A stretch of 64,000 nucleotides of DNA from Bacillus pseudomycoides DSM 12442 (GTDB lineage Bacteria; Bacillota; Bacilli; Bacillales; Bacillaceae_G): NCBI RefSeq assembly GCF_000161455.1, contig NZ_CM000745.1, forward strand, positions 4,089,045 to 4,153,044, given 5' to 3'. This document shows, one piece after another, positions 1-7,550 of the stretch. Numbering within the stretch: position 1 is the first letter of the stretch; the number at the start of each line of letters is the position of its first letter. Under the pieces are notes generated by a model. That model had not been told where the DNA came from, made no database searches, and saw only the letters and a list, made by a program, of their open reading frames with translations. Position numbers and translations under genes: made by a program.

Positions 1-281
1 TCGATCAGTTAATAAATGGCTTTTTCACAAATGTTGGAGCCGAATTTGAAGCAATTTATGATTCTCTTGTTATTCAAAATGACGAGTACTTTGTCCTTCG
101 TGATTTTAGTCCATATGCAGAGCGTCAAGAAGATGTAGGAAGAGCATATGAAAACCGAAGAAAGTGGCTAGAAATGTCTATCATCAATATTGCACAATCA
201 GGACACTTTGCTAGTGATCGAACGATTCTGCAGTATAGTAATGAGATTTGGGGTATTGGTGATAGGGTTAAGCTTTCGTGA
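1..281 (+). CDS. glgP: Glycogen phosphorylase, C-terminal end (partial)
   Basis: The reading frame is open from base 3 and stops at 279-281, giving about 92 residues of C-terminus. It contains the tail typical of the family: a stretch with FVLRDFSPYAERQ, the RRKWLEMSIINIAQSGHF-like block and a final SDRTILQYSNEIW. The enzyme phosphorolyses alpha-1,4 glucan to glucose-1-phosphate using PLP; the PLP lysine lies before the window. It is normally the last gene of the glg operon in bacilli, which fits the absence of a co-directional gene after it. Confidence 0.93.
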   Translation, partial: DQLINGFFTNVGAEFEAIYDSLVIQNDEYFVLRDFSPYAERQEDVGRAYENRRKWLEMSIINIAQSGHFASDRTILQYSNEIWGIGDRVKLS

Positions 282-284
282 ATG

Positions 285-420
285 GAATATATATATAAAT
301 ACAAATTAAAAAACCGACATAACCCACCATTCTTTTTAGGTGGGATAAAGCATCCGGCCATGCATAGAGGCGACTTATATGTTGGAAAATCAAAATGGAT
401 ATATAGGAATAAGATAGAGT
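285..420. repeat. Dispersed intergenic repeat, family A, short copy
   Basis: It lies just after the glgP stop. It shares blocks with 40279-40470 and 44845-45003: TATAAATACAAATT at the left end, a hairpin CCACC...GGTGG, a CCGGCCATGCATAG-like block, and a right end ACTTATATG...ATGGATATATAGG. This copy lacks the central segment of the longer copies. No protein is supported; the 65-codon frame across it is part of the repeat. Confidence 0.7.
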
Positions 421-506
421 CCCTTGTGAAGATTTTGAGGGGCTTTTATTTATTGGAAAATATTGATGAAAAAATATGAAAGAAGAATGAGTGGAATTCG
501 TAAAGT

Positions 507-540
507 AAAAATAGCTTGGAAATTTTCCAAGCTGTTTTTA
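507..540. terminator. Bidirectional hairpin terminator
   Basis: Stem AGCTTGGAA / TTCCAAGCT with a 3-nt loop, A-rich on the left and T-rich on the right. On the minus strand it directly follows the small gene at 542-685. Confidence 0.7.
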
Positions 541-541
541 C

Positions 542-685
542 TTAGTTTGCTACTGAGATACAAGGATTTACTGAATACAAAACACCAGTCCCACCATATT
601 CCTCTGTAGCAAAGTATGAGAATGTACAGAAACCTGTGACCGTAAAAAGTATAACGAGAAAAATTGCAAAGAAATATTTTAGCAT
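542..685 (-). CDS. Small single-pass membrane protein, 47 aa, unknown
   Basis: An ATG at 685 is preceded by GAGAGGA about 6 nt upstream, and the frame ends in TAA right before a hairpin terminator. The product starts MLKYFFAIFLVILFTVTG, a hydrophobic N-terminal segment (about residues 4-25), followed by a short polar tail with Cys 42. It could be a small membrane protein or a secreted peptide with an uncleaved signal. I recognise no family. It is a separate transcription unit between glgP and the lipase gene. Confidence 0.5.
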   Translation of the reverse strand: MLKYFFAIFLVILFTVTGFCTFSYFATEEYGGTGVLYSVNPCISVAN

Positions 686-761
686 GTAAGGTCCTCTCAT
701 CCAAAAATAATTACATAGATTATTATAATGTAATAGTATATTTTTTCCAAATGTTTCCGTA

Positions 762-1484
762 TCAAAAATGAGAAGTCAGACATGTTTTGTATGTTGTCAT
801 GGCGTGGTTGTTGACGATAGATTTTGTATTTTTCGTAAATGTCAAGTTGTGATGAACATGTGTATACTCCCAGTCTTGGTCATTAAAATGTACTTTGCGC
901 GGTGGAAGAAGCGGGACCACATCGAATAAATTAACGAAGCGAAAGCTACTTGCTACTTGCATTTTATAGTAGTTGCGAAAAGTGATATCACCGACTTTTG
1001 GAGAGGCAAAGTTATAGAGACCGTATTGTGCAAACGCAGTATTAACGCGTGCATCTAATATGTGTAGTGTGGCAAGTGCTCCGCCTAGGCTATGCCCTGT
1101 GGCGAGTAGTTTTTTATGTGATGGTAAAGATACGAGCATATCCATAATCGTATCACGGCACGATTCATAAACAGAGAGAAAGCCGTTATGGACGTTTCCG
1201 CTATTTAAGGCGTATGGATAAGGTTTTTGGTTCACAAGTGAATCAATGACCCACTCTGGATCGGATTGGGTCCCTCGAAACGCTACGATGACTGTATCCT
1301 CAGATTCTAATATGAATCCAAACCACTCTGTTGTTTGCATAACCTTAGCCTGAAAACCTTGTACATATTGAAATCCTTCAGGTATTTGAAAAATCCCATT
1401 TTGTTTATATTGATCATATGTTAACTCGCAGCAAGAAGCTAGCAATATGGCAGTATCTTTATCAAAGGATAAAGGAGCACGCAT
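762..1484 (-). CDS. Class 3 lipase family protein (alpha/beta hydrolase)
   Basis: A 240-aa cytoplasmic-looking protein with the lipase class 3 pattern: FRGTQS oxyanion region near residue 70, nucleophile elbow GHSLGG (Ser about 132), an Asp in NLFDVVP near 187 and a late His in NNHAMT. It probably hydrolyses an ester lipid; the substrate cannot be told. No signal peptide is seen. The frame opens 12 codons upstream, but GGAGGG at about 1495-1500 sits 8 nt before the ATG at 1484, so that start is chosen. It is divergent from the MerR-type gene. Confidence 0.85.
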   Translation of the reverse strand: MRAPLSFDKDTAILLASCCELTYDQYKQNGIFQIPEGFQYVQGFQAKVMQTTEWFGFILESEDTVIVAFRGTQSDPEWVIDSLVNQKPYPYALNSGNVHNGFLSVYESCRDTIMDMLVSLPSHKKLLATGHSLGGALATLHILDARVNTAFAQYGLYNFASPKVGDITFRNYYKMQVASSFRFVNLFDVVPLLPPRKVHFNDQDWEYTHVHHNLTFTKNTKSIVNNHAMTTYKTCLTSHF

Positions 1485-1605
1485 CAGAGAAGCCCTCCTA
1501 AAGAAGAAGTAATAGTTCAATATATGAGTGGGGATGGGGAATCATTCTTTGAGTGGCTTGAAAACAAAGTGCAATGAAAAATGAATGTTTTTTACAAATT
1601 AACAC

Positions 1606-1636
1606 TTGAACCTTCAGTTACGTGAGGTAGTATGAT
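1606..1636 (+). promoter_or_regulatory. MerR-type promoter with 19-bp spacer and operator dyad
   Basis: TTGAAC (1606-1611) and TATGAT (1631-1636) are separated by 19 bp instead of 17. The spacer carries an imperfect dyad, ACCTTCA / GTGAGGT. An over-long spacer holding the operator is the known architecture of promoters twisted open by MerR-family activators, so the gene at 1680 probably controls itself. Confidence 0.75.
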
Positions 1637-1679
1637 TTGAGTAACCACATCGGTAAAAAGAATGTAGGGGGGATTTAAG

Positions 1680-2462
1680 ATGAGTAAAAGTGAAAACTAT
1701 TCAATTGGAGAGTTTTCGAAAAGAACAGGCATATCAATACGGACGCTACATTATTACGATGAAATTGGATTACTTAAACCCGAAAAACATCCTAGTTCCG
1801 GACGTCGAATATATAAAAAGCAAGACATCTTAACGTTGCAAAAAATAGTAAGTCTAAAATTTTTAGGATATAGTCTAGACGAAATATCTGTAATGATAAA
1901 TATGTCTAGCTTTAATGTAAGTTTAAAAGAAACATTACAAAGTCAGAAACAAGCTTTTGAAGAGAAAAAGGAGCATATCGAAATTTCTTTGAAAGCAATT
2001 AATCGAACAATTACTTTATTAGAAGATGAAGGGCAAGTAGATAGTGACATTTTAATGAGTTTAATTTGTAATATACAAAAAGAAAGTGAACAACGCCTAT
2101 GGCTTGAGGAATATATGGATAAGGAAGTCGTTGATCGATTATACGATAAATCTGAAGAAGAGATGGTGGCATTGGATAAAGAATTTATTCAGTTGTCGAA
2201 GGAGGTAAAGAGATTATTTGGAAAACCAGTCCATGATCCAGAAGTGCAAAAGCTTGTCGATCAACATATGAAGGCAACTCTTACATATGTGGGAGAAGAA
2301 ACGATATGCTCTTTGAATGGATTAGAAAATATGGAAGATGAGTATGAAAATATGATTCCATCACCATATACAAAGGAAGAAGAGGAATGGTTAAATGCGG
2401 CAATGGAGTATTATATGATTCAACATGGTATGTACAGTCCTACAGGAGAAAATGATAAGTGA
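1680..2462 (+). CDS. MerR family regulator with TipAS-like C-terminal domain
   Basis: A 260-aa protein. Residues 6-75 form a MerR winged helix (YSIGEFSKRTGISIRTLHYY, then the wing SSGRRIYKK). A dimerisation coiled coil follows (about 80-120), then an acidic helical region (about 140-255) like the TipAS antibiotic-recognition domain. TipAL-type proteins activate their own gene when they bind thiopeptides or other drugs. GGGGGGAT precedes the ATG. The target may be only itself, since no co-transcribed gene follows before the terminator. The TipAS assignment is by general resemblance. Confidence 0.85.
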   Translation: MSKSENYSIGEFSKRTGISIRTLHYYDEIGLLKPEKHPSSGRRIYKKQDILTLQKIVSLKFLGYSLDEISVMINMSSFNVSLKETLQSQKQAFEEKKEHIEISLKAINRTITLLEDEGQVDSDILMSLICNIQKESEQRLWLEEYMDKEVVDRLYDKSEEEMVALDKEFIQLSKEVKRLFGKPVHDPEVQKLVDQHMKATLTYVGEETICSLNGLENMEDEYENMIPSPYTKEEEEWLNAAMEYYMIQHGMYSPTGENDK

Positions 2463-2475
2463 AAAAGATAAGTGA

Positions 2476-2508
2476 AAAAATCGCTACGTCTTATGACATA
2501 GCGATTTG
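2476..2508. terminator. Terminator between convergent genes
   Basis: Stem AAATCGCTA.GT / AC.TAGCGATTT around a 6-nt loop, between the MerR gene and the minus-strand AIM24 gene. It can serve both. Confidence 0.7.
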
Positions 2509-2512
2509 GACC

Positions 2513-3295
2513 TTATTCTTTTCCATCAAGAAGGCGACCAAGTCCACCTAAAACGCTACCTTCCCCGCTACTTTGAGCTGCAGGGCTTGTAAGACGCGCT
2601 GCTAAACGGCTTAATGTTAAGGATTGAATCCAAACTGTTCCTGGTCCTTCTAATGTAGCGAAGAATAAACCTTCTCCGCCAAATAACGCAGTTTTTACGT
2701 TTCCTACGAATTGAATGTCGTAGTTAACATCTCTTGTCATTGCAACGAGACACCCTGTATCAATGCGGAGTCTTTCACCGGGCTTAAGCTCACGTTTGTA
2801 TACTGTGCCACCTGCGTGCATGAAAGCAAGGCCATCACCTTCAAGCTTCTGCATAATGAAGCCTTCACCGCCGAAGAAGCCGCTACCAATTTTTTTCGTG
2901 AATTCAATTCCGATAGAAACACCTTTTGCGGCGCAAAGGAATGCATCTTTTTGACAAACTACTTTGCCTTGATATTCTGTTAAATCAACTGGAACGATTT
3001 TTCCAGGGTAAGGTGCAGCAAATGATACGTGACGTTTGCCATGACCTGTATTTGTAAATACGGTCATAAACATACTCTCACCTGTAACGAGTCGTTTTCC
3101 GGCACCCATTAATTTACCGAATAGGCCGCTAGACTTTCCAGCACCGTCACCGAAGATTGTTTCCATTTCAATATGGTCTTCCATCATCATCATTGCTCCA
3201 GCTTCTGCAATTACGCTTTCTTCTGGATCTAATTCAATTTCAACAAACTGCATATCATCGCCATATAATTTATACTCAATTTCATGTGCTTTCAT
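2513..3295 (-). CDS. AIM24 / TIGR00266 family protein
   Basis: A 260-aa beta-rich protein of the TIGR00266/AIM24 family (formerly DUF124). Typical features are the VIAEAGAMMMMEDHIEMET block near residue 30, glycine-rich FGGEGFIMQKLEGDG near 145 and FGGEGLFFATLEGPG near 205, which are repeats of one structural unit. The biochemical role in bacteria is not established. The frame opens at a GTG inside the ribosome site; GAGGTG 6 nt before the ATG at 3295 decides the start. It is monocistronic. Confidence 0.88.
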   Translation of the reverse strand: MKAHEIEYKLYGDDMQFVEIELDPEESVIAEAGAMMMMEDHIEMETIFGDGAGKSSGLFGKLMGAGKRLVTGESMFMTVFTNTGHGKRHVSFAAPYPGKIVPVDLTEYQGKVVCQKDAFLCAAKGVSIGIEFTKKIGSGFFGGEGFIMQKLEGDGLAFMHAGGTVYKRELKPGERLRIDTGCLVAMTRDVNYDIQFVGNVKTALFGGEGLFFATLEGPGTVWIQSLTLSRLAARLTSPAAQSSGEGSVLGGLGRLLDGKE

Positions 3296-3384
3296 TATTT
3301 TCACCTCATATGTAGTGGATACTAATATTGTACAGAAATTAATGAGATTAGAAAACTATCGTTTTGTTAATTTTTAAACAAAAA

Positions 3385-3569
3385 TCTGTTTTGATTGTTC
3401 AACATATAAGTCACTGCTACGAAAAACAACAGGTGACCTGCTCGCGTTTGCTCTCTTTGTTTTCACTTGGCATGGGGCTGAAAAAGGATTTGACCGTAAA
3501 AGCCCGATTCGTTCAACTACTAATCAGTGGGGATGAAGAAAACCCCCACTGATTAAAGTTTCACTTTAC
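3385..3569. repeat. Chimeric repeat: family A (reverse) joined to bcr1 right half
   Basis: Bases about 3388-3493 match the reverse complement of family A at 40279-40470 (CATATAAGTC.CTGCTA, TTTCACTTGGC.TGG.GC, TTGACCG). At the shared GACCG the sequence switches to the right half of bcr1 (TAAAAGCCCGATT, AATCAGTGGGG, CCCCCACTGATTAAAGTTTCAC). It looks like recombination between two repeat families. Confidence 0.65.
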
Positions 3570-3639
3570 ATATAGTTTACATATTTTGTGAACCTTTTTA
3601 AAAAATATGAGAAAAATGCTGAAATGAAAGTGTTCTCAT

Positions 3640-3668
3640 TTGACGTTTTTGATAGAGCGTGATATAGT
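3640..3668 (+). promoter_or_regulatory. Sigma-A promoter of the cold shock gene with long leader
   Basis: TTGACG, 17-bp spacer, TATAGT. Transcription would start near 3675 and leave a leader of about 135 nt before the ATG at 3812, the length typical of cold-shock mRNAs whose 5' UTR controls stability and translation. Confidence 0.75.
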
Positions 3669-3811
3669 GAAATCACTATTGAGCTACATAATGTGGTACG
3701 GAAATAAAGCGTGTTTAATTCAAGGCATCAGGTCTGAGATACATTCATGTCCTTTATATCCACCTTTTCATGTGGATTCATAGTTTCATTTTTATTTAGG
3801 AGGTACATGAC

Positions 3812-4012
3812 ATGCAAACAGGTAAAGTTAAATGGTTTAATGGCGAAAAAGGTTTCGGTTTCATCGAAGTTGAAGGTGGAGACGATGTATTCGTACATTT
3901 CTCAGCTATCCAAGGCGACGGCTTCAAAACTTTAGAAGAAGGTCAAGAAGTTTCTTTCGAAATCGTTGAAGGTAACCGTGGACCACAAGCTGCTAACGTT
4001 ACAAAAAACTAA
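3812..4012 (+). CDS. cspD: Cold shock protein, CspD-like
   Basis: A 66-aa single cold-shock domain: KVKWFN, RNP1 as KGFGFIEV and RNP2 as VFVHFSAI, ending GPQAANVTKN. It binds single-stranded RNA and DNA as an RNA chaperone in the cytoplasm. The sequence is closest in memory to B. subtilis and B. cereus CspD rather than CspA/B/C; the paralogue letter is less certain than the family. AGGAGGT precedes the ATG. A strong terminator follows. Confidence 0.92.
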   Translation: MQTGKVKWFNGEKGFGFIEVEGGDDVFVHFSAIQGDGFKTLEEGQEVSFEIVEGNRGPQAANVTKN

Positions 4013-4024
4013 TTAGCTAGCGAG

Positions 4025-4060
4025 AAAAAAGCATTCCGAATTTCGGAATGCTTTTTTATT
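4025..4060. terminator. Bidirectional terminator, cspD / yteA
   Basis: Stem AAAAAAGCATTCCGAAA-type arm against TTTCGGAATGCTTTTTT, A-tract and T-tract on either side. It overlaps the last codons of the convergent yteA-like gene. Confidence 0.85.
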
Positions 4061-4787
4061 CTTTTGAACTAGACTCATTCGGAGATAACTCACCTTTATA
4101 AGTTCGTTCTTCAAAATCATCCAGCATCTGTTCATATTCTTCATGCTCTTCTGTTGCATACACCTGTGGATTCTTTCCATACATATCTGTTCCGATGAAG
4201 TTTTCAAAGTCTTCTACGTAACCGCGTGGTTCTTCAGCATCTACATACATCTCATCAAAGTTTTTCGAGTCGCGGCGTTCTAAATCAGATGGTGTTTCTG
4301 ATGTTCCGTATAAAGCAACATCTTGCCAAGCATCCTCTGCATCGTATCCTACGGCACTGTCCATATCGTATTTGCCAAACGGTGGCTCTACTAATTCTTC
4401 TTCAACGGGACGTGCGCTTAAGTTTAATTTATTCGTTGTATGTTCTATACAGGTCGTAGCAGTTGGCATCGCTTCTAATCTTTCTAGTGGAATTTCTTCA
4501 CCAGAAACTTCGCAAACCCCATATGTGCCAGCTTCGATTTTTTGTAAGGCATGCTTTGTATCTTGCAGTTGCTTATGCCAAAATTCAATAAGCCCGAAGT
4601 CTTTTTCGCGTTCATATAATTCGGTAGCCATATCGCCGGGATGATTGTCATAAGCGGATAATTCTCCAACAGATTCCCGTTCAGAGGCGCGGTCTTCGCC
4701 TTCATGACTTTGCAGCGTTTGTTCAATTTCGTGCAGTTGCTTTTCTAAAATGGATTTAAAATGATTGATTTGTTGTGGAGTTAACAT
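4056..4787 (-). CDS. yteA: YteA family sporulation protein (TraR/DksA superfamily)
   Basis: A 243-aa acidic protein. An N-terminal coiled coil (about 5-90) with acidic residues at the tip is followed by a DksA-type finger region near residue 95-130, then an acidic tail. The finger is degenerate: the first pair reads C-x2-S (CEVS) and the second C-x2-H (CIEH), so it may not bind zinc in the classic way. DksA relatives insert the coiled coil into the RNA polymerase secondary channel; YteA itself is only known as a sporulation protein. GGAAGGTGG sets the ATG at 4787; a GTG three codons earlier lies in the ribosome site. Confidence 0.85.
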   Translation of the reverse strand: MLTPQQINHFKSILEKQLHEIEQTLQSHEGEDRASERESVGELSAYDNHPGDMATELYEREKDFGLIEFWHKQLQDTKHALQKIEAGTYGVCEVSGEEIPLERLEAMPTATTCIEHTTNKLNLSARPVEEELVEPPFGKYDMDSAVGYDAEDAWQDVALYGTSETPSDLERRDSKNFDEMYVDAEEPRGYVEDFENFIGTDMYGKNPQVYATEEHEEYEQMLDDFEERTYKGELSPNESSSKE

Positions 4788-4857
4788 AGTATCCACCTTC
4801 CTACAATTCGGTTTCTTTATGTAGTATGAGCTTGATTGCGGGAAATATCCCGGTATT

Positions 4858-4975
4858 TGAGTGAGTCGATCGTGTTGTAAAATGTCGAGCGATCGATATG
4901 TTGTGTCGAAGTGCCGATATATGAGGAGAAACGGTCGATATATTTAAAAAATCGCCGATATATTTTGAAAATGGA
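4858..4975. repeat. Repeat with CGATATAT blocks, copy 1
   Basis: It contains several TCGATAT / GCCGATATAT words in both orientations, including TCGATATATTTAAAAAATCG. The reverse complement of 49213-49300 carries the same arrangement (TCGATATATCTTAAAAATCG). The sequence fills the gap between yteA and menA. No gene is seen here. Confidence 0.55.
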
Positions 4976-4981
4976 AAAAGG

Positions 4982-5012
4982 AAAAAGGAGCTGCTCTAGC
5001 AGCTCCTCTTTT
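4982..5012 (-). terminator. Terminator of menA
   Basis: Perfect stem GGAGCTGCT / AGCAGCTCC with a 2-nt centre, followed on the minus strand by a T-rich run. It abuts the menA stop. Confidence 0.85.
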
Positions 5013-5964
5013 ATAGGAAATAACCAAGTAATAGTCCGATTCCCATTAAGAAACCAAAGATTGTATTTGTTTTTGCCGTCGCGATCATCGCAGGTGCCAT
5101 TTCCATTGGAATACTTTTGCCGATAAATCCTTTTGTCGCTTTAAATGCTTTCGGGGCACTTAGGAAAACAATCAGCATCCATGGGGACACGATTCCGACA
5201 ATGATTAGGGCAATTGTCCAAATGTAGGAAACAATAAACATGGAAGCAAGAACACCAATTGCGTTCTCACGTCCAACAATAATCGCTAATGTATTACGGC
5301 CATTCTCTTTATCTCCATCTAAATCACGAATGTTGTTGGAAAGTAAAATCGCTCCAATTAAAATCGCATTTGGAATAGATACTAAAATAATTTCTGATGT
5401 TACAGTTCCTGTCTGAATGAAAAATGAAATACCAATAATAATAACACCCATAAATAATCCTGCTGTTAATTCTCCAAAAGGCGTATAGGCAATCGGAAGT
5501 GGGCCGCCTGTATAAAGGTAAGCAATAGCCATACAAACAAGACCGATTGCAGCAAGCCACCAGCTAGAGTTCATACAAATATAAACGCCTAAAAGCATTG
5601 CGATACCGAAAAATCCAAATGCTAAATTAAGGACTGTTTTTGGTTGAATTCCGTCACGGACAATGGCACCACCGATACCAACTGAACCTTCGTGATCTAA
5701 TCCTCTTTTATAATCAAAGTATTCATTAAACATGTTTGTTGCTGCTTGAATGAGAAGACAAGCAAGAAGCATGATAAAGAAAAGAGGGAGATGTATTTGA
5801 TTGATACCCCCTACTTGCATTGCATAAGCTGTTCCAATAAAAACAGGAACAAAAGCTGCTGTTAATGTATGAGGACGTAATAAACTCCACCAAATGCGCC
5901 AGCCTGTTTGTTTACTTGGCTTTGGCGACATAGGAGAGGAATTCGTTTCGACTTTCATTTCCAT
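5011..5964 (-). CDS. menA: 1,4-dihydroxy-2-naphthoate polyprenyltransferase
   Basis: A 317-aa UbiA-family membrane enzyme that attaches a polyprenyl chain to DHNA to give demethylmenaquinone. The first Asp-rich motif is in NMFNEYFDYKRGLDHEG (about residue 78-94) and the second is RDLDGDKENG (about 213-222); eight to nine membrane helices are evident. GGAGG lies 7-8 nt before the ATG at 5964. It faces the menF cluster across a 190-bp divergent region, so both halves of the pathway share one control region. Confidence 0.95.
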   Translation of the reverse strand: MEMKVETNSSPMSPKPSKQTGWRIWWSLLRPHTLTAAFVPVFIGTAYAMQVGGINQIHLPLFFIMLLACLLIQAATNMFNEYFDYKRGLDHEGSVGIGGAIVRDGIQPKTVLNLAFGFFGIAMLLGVYICMNSSWWLAAIGLVCMAIAYLYTGGPLPIAYTPFGELTAGLFMGVIIIGISFFIQTGTVTSEIILVSIPNAILIGAILLSNNIRDLDGDKENGRNTLAIIVGRENAIGVLASMFIVSYIWTIALIIVGIVSPWMLIVFLSAPKAFKATKGFIGKSIPMEMAPAMIATAKTNTIFGFLMGIGLLLGYFL

Positions 5965-6076
5965 GTTGAATCCTCCTTGTCACATAATATACACAATTAA
6001 GTGTAGGAAAAGCATCATTTAGTGTCAACGTTTATTTTCTAGGAAGAGAAGGGGAATTTCTCAGAAATGCTAAACG

Positions 6077-6106
6077 TTGACAGGGCTTTCGTTTGAGGTG
6101 TATCTT
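6077..6106 (+). promoter_or_regulatory. Promoter of the menFDH operon
   Basis: TTGACA (6077-6082), 18-bp spacer, TATCTT (6101-6106), about 45 bp upstream of the menF start. A TTGACA in this position fits sigma-A. Confidence 0.6.
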
Positions 6107-6155
6107 AAAATCAAGCGTATTTATGACTATTTTTCGCCCATAGGGGGGAGACTTT

Positions 6156-7550
6156 GTGATTCAGACGAAACAAAAAGATTTACAAGAAGTGATTTTGGCA
6201 GCTATTAAACATGCGACGAATGAAAAAACATTGGTCAGTTTTGTAAAACAAATAGATTGGATGGATCCGCTTCTTTTTTATGCAGCAGGAAAAAGGATTG
6301 CATCCGAAAATAGATGTTATTTTGCAGACCCATCTCAGCATGTCATATTTGCTGGAATTGGCTCTGTTTTCACTATAGCAAATTCTTCTGACAAACGCTT
6401 TCAAAATGCCCACGAAAAGTGGAGTAAAGTGCAAGAGAAAGCAATTGTTCACAGAGAAGAGTATGAATTTGGAACGGGTCCACTTTTATTTGGTAGTTTT
6501 TCATTTGATCCAGAAAAAGAACAAACGGATCTTTGGGAAGAGTTTAAAGATACAACATTATCGTTACCGGCTTTTCTTTTAACGGTAAAAAATGAAAAAG
6601 CATGGTTAACAATGAATACATTTATTTCAGCTGAAGACTCTGCACAGGGAGTGTATGAAGAAATTGTTTCTTTGGAAAAAAGAATTTTAGAAGAATGCAA
6701 CTGTCCGCTTACAGAAGCAAAATTAACAGTAACTTCTAAAGTAGAAGTTGATCCAAAGAGCTGGATGAATGCAATTGTAAAAGTGCAGGATGAAATGAAA
6801 AAAGGAATTGTACAAAAGGTTGTATTGGCAAGAGAATTAAAACTAACGATGGATCAGAATATTGATTCTGCTCGTGTTTTAGAGGCGCTCCGTATTGGGC
6901 AACCGGATTGTTACGTGTTTTCCTTCGATTATAAAGGAGCATGCTTTTTAGGAGCAACGCCTGAAAGATTAATTCGAAAAGAAGGCGGAAAATTTACATC
7001 GATGTGCCTTGCTGGTTCGATTGGTCATGGTAATTCTATAGAAGAAAGTAAGCAAAATGGTGATGCGCTTCTTCATGATGAAAAGAATTTAGCAGAGCAT
7101 GGTTATGTAGTCAATATGATTCGTAGCGTATTAACAGAGCATTGTGAATCCGTTACTATTCCGCAGCGTCCAGGTTTATTAACAACAAAAAATTTACTAC
7201 ATTTATATACACCGGTTGAAGCGAAAGGTGAAGCATCACTTCTTTCAATGGTGGAAGAACTGCATCCAACGCCAGCACTTGGTGGTACGCCACGCCACGC
7301 GGCGATGAAGCTCATCCGTAATGTAGAGTTATTAGACCGTGGATTGTACGGAGCACCAATCGGCTGGATAGATGACAAAGGGAACGGCGAATTTGCGGTA
7401 GCCCTGCGCTGCGGGCTATTAAATGGTGACAAGGCATCCTTATTTGCCGGCTGCGGTATTGTGATTGATTCAGTACCACAGCTTGAATATGAAGAAACAA
7501 GTTTGAAGTTTAGACCGATGCTTGGTGCTTTGGAGGAATTAATGAAATGA
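6156..7550 (+). CDS. menF: Isochorismate synthase
   Basis: A 464-aa chorismate-binding enzyme, first step of menaquinone synthesis (chorismate to isochorismate). The C-terminal half has the family blocks: KVVLAREL (about 223), FLGATPERLI (about 267), CLAGSIGHG (about 284), HLYTPVEA (about 350), HPTPALGGTPR (about 369) and GAPIGWID. The start is a GTG at 6156 after GGGGGGAG. The stop overlaps the menD start by 4 nt. A siderophore isochorismate synthase is unlikely in this context. Confidence 0.95.
   Translation: MIQTKQKDLQEVILAAIKHATNEKTLVSFVKQIDWMDPLLFYAAGKRIASENRCYFADPSQHVIFAGIGSVFTIANSSDKRFQNAHEKWSKVQEKAIVHREEYEFGTGPLLFGSFSFDPEKEQTDLWEEFKDTTLSLPAFLLTVKNEKAWLTMNTFISAEDSAQGVYEEIVSLEKRILEECNCPLTEAKLTVTSKVEVDPKSWMNAIVKVQDEMKKGIVQKVVLARELKLTMDQNIDSARVLEALRIGQPDCYVFSFDYKGACFLGATPERLIRKEGGKFTSMCLAGSIGHGNSIEESKQNGDALLHDEKNLAEHGYVVNMIRSVLTEHCESVTIPQRPGLLTTKNLLHLYTPVEAKGEASLLSMVEELHPTPALGGTPRHAAMKLIRNVELLDRGLYGAPIGWIDDKGNGEFAVALRCGLLNGDKASLFAGCGIVIDSVPQLEYEETSLKFRPMLGALEELMK

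Noticed and set aside
282..479. 65-codon frame after glgP
   Set aside because: It lies wholly in the dispersed repeat and has no ribosome site; the other repeat copies do not keep the frame.
3747..3935. 62-codon frame across the cspD leader
   Set aside because: It overlaps the cold-shock coding sequence out of frame; the region is explained as a regulatory leader.
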